In this document: positions 8,810-12,944 of the stretch, in pieces
How positions within the stretch are numbered: position 1 is the stretch's first letter
How the letters are laid out: every line of letters begins with the position of its first letter
Source of the DNA: JAFAGX01 sp035623255
GTDB lineage: Bacteria > Acidobacteriota > Terriglobia > Terriglobales > Acidobacteriaceae
Length of the DNA: 13,095 nt
Reading direction: 5' to 3'
NCBI GenBank assembly: GCA_035623255.1
Contig: DASPTU010000018.1
Location: forward strand, 1-13,095
Made by a program: the position numbers and the translations under genes
The notes under the pieces: model-generated
Seen by the model: only the letters and a program-made list of their open reading frames with translations
Databases searched by the model: none
Told to the model about the DNA's origin: nothing

Positions 8810-9196
8810 CTACTTCACCTCGACCGTCGCCCCAGCTTCAGTGAACTTCTTCTTGATATTCTCCGCCTCTTCCTTGGAGACGCCCTCTTTGACCGTCTTG
8901 GGAGCTCCATCCACCAGGTCTTTTGCTTCCTTCAGTCCCAGGCTGGTGACTTCCCGTACGGCCTTGATTACATTGATCTTATTGGCCCCAACCTCCTTTA
9001 GGACCACGGTGAACTCGGTCTTCTCCTCGGCCGGAGCCGCCCCCGCCGCTGTCCCTGCGCCCCCTCCTGCCATGACCACTGGGGCTGCCGAGGCCGCGGA
9101 GACGCCAAGCCGTTGTTCCAGTTTTTTCACCAAGGCTGCCGCATCCAGTAGCGATAGCCCCACTATTTGCTCTTCCAACTGCTGCAAGTCTGCCAT
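8810..9196 (-). CDS. rplL: 50S ribosomal protein L7/L12
   Basis: The multicopy stalk protein that recruits and activates translational GTPases on the 50S subunit. At 128 residues it is within the usual 120-130 range. The domains are clear: N-terminal dimerisation helices at residues about 1-35 (MADLQQLEEQIVGLSLLDAAALVKKLEQ), an Ala/Gly-rich flexible hinge at about 36-58, and the globular C-terminal domain from EEKTEFTVVLKEVG with the GTPase-contact helix KINVIKAVREVTSLGLKEAKDLVDGAPK. The ATG at 9194-9196 has GGAGAG 7 nt upstream. It follows rplJ after 175 bp, the conserved pairing for the L10-L12 stalk. Confidence 0.99.
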   Translation of the reverse strand: MADLQQLEEQIVGLSLLDAAALVKKLEQRLGVSAASAAPVVMAGGGAGTAAGAAPAEEKTEFTVVLKEVGANKINVIKAVREVTSLGLKEAKDLVDGAPKTVKEGVSKEEAENIKKKFTEAGATVEVK

Positions 9197-9371
9197 GTCT
9201 GTTCTCTCCGATTCGAGTTATCAGTTGTCCAATTTCGTTATCCGTGGGCCAGGTTTCCAGTGCGCTACTCCGTTCCGCCGTGCCAGACAACACTTGGAGA
9301 CGAACCGCGCAACCCCTGACTTGCTGATAACCAAACTCTTGGGACCTTTACGTCCCGAAATCCATGTAATG
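9197..9371 (-). other. rplJ-rplL spacer with a widely spaced inverted repeat
   Basis: No gene is seen. GTTATCAG at 9217-9224 and CTGATAAC at 9324-9331 are exact 8-bp complements nearly 100 nt apart, and a second GTTATCCG lies at 9237-9244. A short hairpin (GGGAC facing GTCCC) lies near the rplJ stop, at about 9340-9356. Nearby CCAATTTCGTTATC resembles part of the 8-mer array upstream of rplA, so this may be a decayed member of that family. Confidence 0.4.
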
Positions 9372-9920
9372 CTACGCGCCAGCCGGCGCGTTGTTCGCAA
9401 ACTTCTGTTTTTCAACTCCCTGATTAATCACAACCGCGAGATTCCGTCCAACCGCTCCCATGGCGGTTACCAAACGCTGCGCCGGAGCATTGATCAGGAA
9501 CAGAAGCTTCGAGTACATCTCCTCTTTCGACGGCATCGTAGCCAGCGCCTTGATGTCGTCAATCGAGATCACGCGGCCTTCGACCAGACCCGCCTTATAG
9601 GTGAACTCCGGGTTGTCCTTGGCGTATTTCGTCAGCGCCTTCGCCAGCGCTACCGGGTCGCCTTCTGTATAGGCAATCGAGGTCACGCCGGAAAGGTCCT
9701 TGAGCACCCCTTCCACCTTGGTACCCTTGGCCGCCCGCTCCGCCAGCGTATTCTTGACCACCGCGTACTTTGCGCCTGTGCTCCGTAACGTCTTACGCAG
9801 CTCATAATCCTGCGCTACGGTCAGCTTGCTATAGGTCGTTACAATCAGGCTGGAAGCCTTCTCCAATTGCTGGCCCAGCTTGTCGACCTGCTCCTTTTTC
9901 TTTGCTCGGCTAACTGCCAT
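9372..9920 (-). CDS. rplJ: 50S ribosomal protein L10
   Basis: Base of the ribosomal stalk: it binds 23S rRNA beside L11 and carries L7/L12 dimers on its C-terminal helix. 182 residues from the chosen start. It begins MAVSRAKKKEQVDKLGQ and contains the typical SSLIVTTYSKLTVAQDYELRKTLRSTGAKYAVVKNTLAERAA segment that contacts rRNA, followed by the GVTSIAYTEGDPVALAKAL region and a helical C-terminus. The ATG at 9918-9920 is preceded by AGAGGG at 7 nt. A longer in-frame TTG start at 9965 would add 15 residues read from an intergenic repeat and is rejected. L10 often represses its own mRNA through a leader structure; no recognisable leader is seen here, as the space is taken by a palindromic array. 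Confidence 0.98.
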   Translation of the reverse strand: MAVSRAKKKEQVDKLGQQLEKASSLIVTTYSKLTVAQDYELRKTLRSTGAKYAVVKNTLAERAAKGTKVEGVLKDLSGVTSIAYTEGDPVALAKALTKYAKDNPEFTYKAGLVEGRVISIDDIKALATMPSKEEMYSKLLFLINAPAQRLVTAMGAVGRNLAVVINQGVEKQKFANNAPAGA

Positions 9921-9938
9921 GTCGAAACCCTCTATTGA

Positions 9939-10032
9939 GTAATCGGGCAACTTGTAATTTGGCAATCCAAAACCGGCTCGGCAATTGCTCTATCGACGGA
10001 CTCAATTGCTAAATTACATGATTAAAGATTAC
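9939..10032 (-). repeat. Palindromic 8-mer array, copy 3 (rplA-rplJ spacer)
   Basis: Read on the plus strand: a left block of units close to GTAATTNN starting at 9939 (GTAATCGG, a 7-nt unit, GTAATTTG at 9954, GCAATCCA at 9962). A GC-richer centre of about 30 nt follows, then a right block of the inverted unit NNAATTAC at 10002-10032 (TCAATTGC, TAAATTAC, ATGATTAA, AGATTAC). Register is mostly 8 bp with two 7-nt units, so it looks more decayed than the other two copies. It fills nearly the whole spacer, beginning just past the rplA stop. Confidence 0.75.
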
Positions 10033-10039
10033 AAAATCT

Positions 10040-10747
10040 CTACGCCTTCGCCGCTGCTTCCAGCGGCGCCGTATCAATCGATATTCCGGGTCCCATCGTC
10101 GAGCTCAGGTAGCAACCCTTCACGTACCTGCCCTTGGCCACCGTTGGCTTCGCCTTCACTACGCTCGTGATCAGGACCGTCGCATTCTCAATCAGCTTCT
10201 CAGGCGCGAAGGACATTTTTCCCACTGGCACGTGAACCAGTGCTGTCTTGTCCGTACGAAATTCGACCTTGCCGGCTTTGACCTCCTGCACCGCTCGGGC
10301 GATGTCAAATGTGACCGTCCCCGTCTTCGGATTCGGCATCAGTCCCTTGGGACCGAGAACTTTGCCTAGCCGGCCCACCGACTTCATCACATCCGGAGTT
10401 GCAATCAATGCGTCGAAGTCGGTCCAATTCTCTTTATTGATCTTCTCGACCATCTCTTCGCCGCCGACAAAGTCCGCGCCTGCCTGCTCAGCTTCTTTGA
10501 CCTTCTCACCGCTGGCAATCACCAGCACGCGCTTCGATTTCCCCAGACCATGCGGCAGAACTACCGTGCCGCGTACCATCTGGTCCGCGTGCTTCGGATC
10601 AACTCCCAACCGCATCGTGATCTCAACCGTTTCGTCGAACTTGGCGTATTTGACTTTCTGCAGCAGCGGAACCGCCTCCTGCAGCGGATACGGCCGCTTC
10701 TCGACGGTTTGCCGCGCCTTCGTAATGTTCTTACCTGCTTTTTTCAT
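10040..10747 (-). CDS. rplA: 50S ribosomal protein L1
   Basis: Forms the mobile L1 stalk that releases deacylated tRNA from the E site; in many bacteria it also represses its own operon by binding the rplK leader. 235 residues from the chosen start, the usual length. It begins MKKAGKNITKARQTVEK and carries the YPLQEAVPLLQK segment, KFDETVEITMRLGVDPKHADQMVRGTVVLPHGLGK and the signature GRLGKVLGPKGLMPNPKTGTV. It ends STMGPGISIDTAPLEAAAKA. The ATG at 10745-10747 has GGAG 6 nt upstream. The frame extends upstream to a GTG at 10858, but that adds 37 residues translated from the intergenic array, with no family similarity. Confidence 0.98.
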   Translation of the reverse strand: MKKAGKNITKARQTVEKRPYPLQEAVPLLQKVKYAKFDETVEITMRLGVDPKHADQMVRGTVVLPHGLGKSKRVLVIASGEKVKEAEQAGADFVGGEEMVEKINKENWTDFDALIATPDVMKSVGRLGKVLGPKGLMPNPKTGTVTFDIARAVQEVKAGKVEFRTDKTALVHVPVGKMSFAPEKLIENATVLITSVVKAKPTVAKGRYVKGCYLSSTMGPGISIDTAPLEAAAKA

Positions 10748-10808
10748 TTGCTTCTCCGTCTCCCACCGCTGACCGGTGATTTGATGAGCCGTGGTCTGAT
10801 GACATGTT

Positions 10809-10907
10809 GCAATTTCGTAATTGGATAATCTGGTAATTTGAACTTCCAACGGCCGCACCGGTAACTTTCAATTACCAAATTACAAAATTTCTCAATTACC
10901 CAATTAC
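10809..10907 (-). repeat. Palindromic 8-mer array, copy 2 (rplK-rplA spacer)
   Basis: Plus-strand reading: four 8-mers in direct orientation (10809-10840; GCAATTTC, GTAATTGG, ATAATCTG, GTAATTTG), a GC-rich centre at 10841-10867, then five inverted 8-mers in unbroken register (10868-10907; TCAATTAC, CAAATTAC, AAAATTTC and so on). The last two units overlap the 3' end of rplK: the TAA stop at 10896-10898 and the final Val-Ile-Gly codons are made of array sequence. This shows the array runs exactly up to and into the gene end. Confidence 0.85.
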
Positions 10908-11327
10908 CTCGATTCCCATCGATCGCGCGGTTCCCCGCACGCTCTTAATAGCTGCGCCCACCGAGGCGGCATTCAGGTCCGGCATCTTCTGCTTGGCAAT
11001 ATCTTCCACTTGTTTCGCGGTGACCTTTCCCACCTTGTCCTTGTTGGGAGCTCCTGAGCCTTTCGCGATTCCTGCCGCCCGTTTGAGCAAAACCGACGCC
11101 GGCGGCGTCTTGGTGATAAACGTGAACGAGCGATCGTTGTAGACCGACACCACCACCGGGATAATGAGCCCCTCGAGTTCCTTCGCACTGGTCTTGGCAT
11201 TGAACTGCTTACAGAACTCCATGATGTTGATCTGCGCCTGACCTAGCGCCGGGCCAACCGGCGGCGCCGGCGTTGCCTTGCCCGCCGCAATCTGCAGCTT
11301 CACCGAACCTGTAACTTTCTTTGCCAT
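10896..11327 (-). CDS. rplK: 50S ribosomal protein L11
   Basis: Binds the GTPase-associated centre of 23S rRNA, beside L10, and is the target region of thiostrepton-type antibiotics and of RelA signalling. 143 residues, the standard length. Seen: N-terminal KLQIAAGKATPAPPVGPALGQAQINIMEFCKQFNAKT with the conserved prolines P20, P22, P23 and P26; SFTFITKTPPASVLLKRAAG at the domain junction; and the C-terminal rRNA-binding part KVTAKQVEDIAKQKMPDLNAASVGAAIKSVRGTARSMGIEV. The ATG at 11325-11327 has only a modest AAGG about 10 nt upstream. The final codons and stop are built from the adjoining 8-mer array. Confidence 0.98.
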   Translation of the reverse strand: MAKKVTGSVKLQIAAGKATPAPPVGPALGQAQINIMEFCKQFNAKTSAKELEGLIIPVVVSVYNDRSFTFITKTPPASVLLKRAAGIAKGSGAPNKDKVGKVTAKQVEDIAKQKMPDLNAASVGAAIKSVRGTARSMGIEVIG

Positions 11328-11440
11328 GATTTCTTTACCTTGTCATCCTTAGGCGACATGATTTTCGTCGTCGAAGGATCTGGCGCGCCGCGCGAACGCG
11401 CCGGAGGGCGCACAGTCGCGCGTCTGGCGCACTTCCTTGC
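11328..11440 (-). other. nusG-rplK spacer with two hairpins
   Basis: 113 bp without a gene. The first hairpin has ATCCTT at 11345-11350 facing AAGGAT at 11374-11379, with an inner CGAC/GTCG stem across matching 3-nt internal loops. The second has GGCGCG at 11382-11387 facing CGCGCC at 11397-11402. The start TGTCATCC and the GAAGGATCT block resemble the ends of a repeat I recall as widespread in acidobacterial genomes. It also occupies the rplK leader, where L1 autoregulation acts in other bacteria; I cannot identify an L1 site. Confidence 0.5.
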
Positions 11441-12070
11441 TTATGCGACTTTCTCTACTTGTCCGAATTCCAACTCCACGGGAGTCGATCGCCCGAAGAT
11501 CGTCACCATCACCTTCAATGTTTCTCGGTCTTCATTCACATCATCAACAACGCCCTGAAACGTGGCGAACGGGCCTTCCGTGACGCGTACCGTTTCGCCT
11601 TTTTCGAACTTAACTTTGAGTCTTGGCTTGTCCTTTGACTCTCCCACTCGATAAACAATGTGTTGCACTTCCTCTTCCGATAGTGGAGTCGGCTGCTGGC
11701 CGGTTCCGACGAATCCTGTCACTCGCGGCGTCGACTTCACTACGTGCCACACGTGGTCGTTCATGTCCATCTCGACCAGCACATAGCCGGGATAGAACAT
11801 CCGCTCACTGGTATATTTCTTTCCTCCCCGAACTTCAGTCACCGATTCGGTCGGTATCAGAACTTTCCCGATCTTGTCTTGCAAACCAAACGCCTGGACC
11901 CGCGACTCCAAAGACTCCTTCACCTTTCGTTCAAATCCCGAATAAGAGTGGATGATGTACCACTTCATATTTGGATTGCGAGGAGAAACAGTTCCCTCTA
12001 CAGTCGGCGGCGGCTCGGCACTGCCAGATCCACCTTCGTTTTTTTCCTCTTCCACCATATTGTGCTGCAA
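11441..12070 (-). CDS. nusG: Transcription termination/antitermination factor NusG
   Basis: Binds the clamp helices of elongating RNA polymerase and links it to Rho or to ribosomal protein S10. 209 residues from a TTG start. Residues 1-34 are an acidic, Pro/Gly/Ser-rich extension. The NGN domain starts at MKWYIIHSYSGFERKVKESLESRV (from residue 35) and includes SERMFYPGYVLVEMDMNDHVWHVVKSTPRVTGFVG. The C-terminal KOW domain is FEKGETVRVTEGPFATFQGVVDDVNEDRETLKVMVTIFGRSTPVEL. The start is chosen because GAGGGAAGGA (12078-12087) ends 7 nt before TTG 12068-12070. The in-frame ATG at 12058 would leave a 19-nt gap. Spacing to secE is 19 bp, so the two are translated from one message. Confidence 0.97.
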   Translation of the reverse strand: MQHNMVEEEKNEGGSGSAEPPPTVEGTVSPRNPNMKWYIIHSYSGFERKVKESLESRVQAFGLQDKIGKVLIPTESVTEVRGGKKYTSERMFYPGYVLVEMDMNDHVWHVVKSTPRVTGFVGTGQQPTPLSEEEVQHIVYRVGESKDKPRLKVKFEKGETVRVTEGPFATFQGVVDDVNEDRETLKVMVTIFGRSTPVELEFGQVEKVA

Positions 12071-12077
12071 ACTTGCG

Positions 12078-12087
12078 TCCTTCCCTC
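12078..12087 (-). promoter_or_regulatory. nusG Shine-Dalgarno favouring a TTG start
   Basis: The minus strand reads GAGGGAAGGA, an extended match to the anti-Shine-Dalgarno. It is 7 nt from the TTG at 12068-12070 but 19 nt from the ATG at 12056-12058. Spacing therefore supports the TTG start. Confidence 0.65.
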
Positions 12088-12089
12088 GT

Positions 12090-12350
12090 TCAGCGATGCG
12101 TCAAGTACTTGAACAGGTAGTTGATCCCGCTGCCGATCGTGTTGTCAACGATCCAAAAATAAAGCCCGAATAGAAAGACAGTGATTATCACCACCGTTGT
12201 GGTCGCCCGCACGTCTTTGAACGACGGTGCCGTCACTTTCTTCATCTCCGTACGCACATCGTTGTAGAAGGTCTTGACCCGCTCCGGCCACGACTTAATC
12301 TTGCCGCCGATCCCTTCGTCGCTCATCACTGTCGCCATTGACTTCGCCAT
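12090..12350 (-). CDS. secE: Preprotein translocase subunit SecE
   Basis: Small essential membrane subunit that clamps the SecY channel of the SecYEG translocon. 86 residues, the single-TM type found in most bacteria. An amphipathic helix at about residues 20-40 (WPERVKTFYNDVRTEMKKVT) is followed by the conserved KKVTxPS motif at 37-43, and the membrane span is at about 49-70 (ATTTVVIITVFLFGLYFWIV). The usual tryptophan of KVTWPS is alanine here. The ATG at 12348-12350 has GAGG 8 nt upstream; Met5 and Met9 are possible alternatives. It lies between tRNA-Trp (37 bp) and nusG (19 bp), the classic secE-nusG pair. Confidence 0.97.
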   Translation of the reverse strand: MAKSMATVMSDEGIGGKIKSWPERVKTFYNDVRTEMKKVTAPSFKDVRATTTVVIITVFLFGLYFWIVDNTIGSGINYLFKYLTHR

Positions 12351-12376
12351 TCTCTCGGCCTCTATTCCCGCTTAAT

Positions 12377-12394
12377 CCTGCCAACTCTGGCAGG
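12377..12394 (-). repeat. Perfect hairpin over the tRNA-Trp 3' end
   Basis: Arms 12377-12383 and 12388-12394 are perfect 7-bp complements around a 4-nt loop. One arm is the tRNA's own CCTGCCA: the last three acceptor nucleotides, the discriminator G and the encoded CCA. In the precursor this pairing competes with the acceptor stem. It may guide 3' end processing between the tRNA and secE. Confidence 0.65.
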
Positions 12395-12463
12395 GGCGGA
12401 GGGATTCGAACCCCCAAGTCCGGTTTTGGAGACCGGCAGTTTAACCGTTGAGCTTACGCCCCT
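12388..12463 (-). tRNA. trnW: tRNA-Trp (anticodon CCA)
   Basis: 76 nt including an encoded 3' CCA. The acceptor stem AGGGGCG pairs with CGCCCCT; the anticodon stem CCGGT/ACCGG encloses loop CTCCAAA with anticodon CCA; the variable loop is 4 nt; the T arm has TTCGAAT. The discriminator is G, as expected for tRNA-Trp. The D stem AGCT/AACT is weak, with an apparent C-A mismatch. Location between rpmG and secE downstream of tuf matches the conserved order in several phyla. Confidence 0.97.
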
Positions 12464-12474
12464 GAAATCATTGA

Positions 12475-12543
12475 GTAATTTTGTAATCGGGTAATTGTGT
12501 AATTGAAATCTCAAATTACAAAATTACCCAATTACTCAGTTAC
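12475..12543 (-). repeat. Palindromic 8-mer array, copy 1 (rpmG-trnW spacer)
   Basis: The best-preserved copy. Plus strand: four direct 8-mers in perfect register at 12475-12506 (GTAATTTT, GTAATCGG, GTAATTGT, GTAATTGA), a 5-nt centre, then four inverted 8-mers at 12512-12543 (CAAATTAC, AAAATTAC, CCAATTAC, TCAGTTAC). The inner units fold into a hairpin of about 18 bp with one mismatch and one bulge. The array fills most of the 85-bp spacer between the rpmG stop and the tRNA 5' end. Confidence 0.9.
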
Positions 12544-12548
12544 CAAAT

Positions 12549-12701
12549 CTATTTCACCTCTTTGTGCGGCGTATGCTTCCGGCAACGCCGACAAAACTTC
12601 TTCAGCTCCAGCCGATCCGGCGTCGTCTTCCGGTTCTTGGTCTTCGAATAATTTCGTTCTTTGCACTCGCCGCACTGCAACGTAATGATCTCTCGGGGCA
12701 T
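12549..12701 (-). CDS. rpmG: 50S ribosomal protein L33, zinc-binding form
   Basis: Small 50S protein near the E site. 50 residues, beginning MPREIITLQCGECKERNYSK and ending KKFCRRCRKHTPHKEVK. Four cysteines (C10, C13, C37, C40) form two CxxC pairs, the zinc-binding C-plus form; zinc-free paralogues lack them. The ATG at 12699-12701 is preceded by GAGGGATC at a suitable distance. Its position between tuf and trnW-secE is the conserved place for rpmG in many bacteria. Confidence 0.96.
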   Translation of the reverse strand: MPREIITLQCGECKERNYSKTKNRKTTPDRLELKKFCRRCRKHTPHKEVK

Positions 12702-12717
12702 TCGCTGATCCCTCACT

Positions 12718-12752
12718 GAGAACCGAGAACTAAAAACTGAGAAACGGTTCTC
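12718..12752 (-). repeat. Inverted repeat next to the rpmG ribosome binding site
   Basis: GAGAACCG at 12718-12725 and CGGTTCTC at 12745-12752 are exact complements with a 19-nt loop rich in further GAGAAC/ACTGAG-like units. On the transcript the stem ends only a few nt before the rpmG Shine-Dalgarno, so it could affect ribosome access. Confidence 0.55.
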
Positions 12753-12756
12753 TAAG

Positions 12757-12866
12757 ATTCAGAAGTAAGAATTCAGAATGCAGAAGTATCGGCATCGACG
12801 CTTCTTACTTCTTGATTATTCTTCTGCAATCTCCTTGCTTCTGAATTCTTCCTTCTGACTTCTGCA
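12757..12866 (-). repeat. CAGAAG-type direct-then-inverted array
   Basis: The left block (12757-12788) contains CAGAAG, ATTCAGAA and CAGAAG units; the right block (12801-12866) contains their complements several times. The longest match is 12760-12778 against 12839-12857, 19 nt with one mismatch around an EcoRI-like GAATTC. The architecture matches the GTAATTNN arrays but the unit sequence is unrelated. Confidence 0.75.
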
Positions 12867-12888
12867 CTTGCTGTCGCTGAGCATTGTT

Positions 12889-12937
12889 TAGCGCGGGCAT
12901 TCTTGCCCGCGTCGCGCGGACAGGAATGTCCGCGCTA
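12889..12937 (-). repeat. GC-rich twin hairpin after tuf
   Basis: Two hairpins stand side by side: GCGGGCA (12893-12899) with a 4-nt loop and its complement, and GCGCGGACA (12914-12922) with a 4-nt loop and its perfect 9-bp complement. The two halves are also near-inverted copies of each other (about 20 of 23 positions), so the whole 49 bp is a palindrome of palindromes, like a bacterial REP pair. It begins 8 nt past the tuf stop. Confidence 0.85.
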
Positions 12938-12944
12938 CATCTGC

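Larger units (their letters stand above)
12702..12944 (-). other. tuf-rpmG spacer filled with three inverted-repeat blocks
   Basis: 243 bp with no gene. From rpmG outward it holds the rpmG Shine-Dalgarno, an 8-bp inverted repeat (12718-12752), a CAGAAG-rich inverted array (12757-12866) and a GC-rich twin hairpin (12889-12937) close behind the tuf stop. No T-run follows the hairpins in the direction of transcription, so read-through from tuf into rpmG is likely. No convincing -35/-10 pair is seen. Confidence 0.6.

Noticed and set aside
8841..9788. 315-residue plus-strand open frame across rplL and rplJ
   Set aside because: It spans two real minus-strand genes and their spacer, and has no recognisable product.
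9921..9965. N-terminal extension of L10 to a TTG at 9965
   Set aside because: It is read from the repeat and contains the AGAGGG ribosome site of the internal ATG at 9920, which begins the usual L10 N-terminus.
10748..10858. N-terminal extension of L1 to a GTG at 10858
   Set aside because: The extra residues come from the intergenic array, and a good GGAG sits 6 nt before the ATG at 10747 that matches the family start.
12475..12543. CRISPR-like repeat array
   Set aside because: Units are only 8 bp, contiguous with no unique spacers, and change orientation at the centre; no cas genes are present.
12889..12937. Intrinsic terminator after tuf
   Set aside because: Strong hairpins are present, but no T-run follows in the transcribed direction, and co-directional rpmG comes next.
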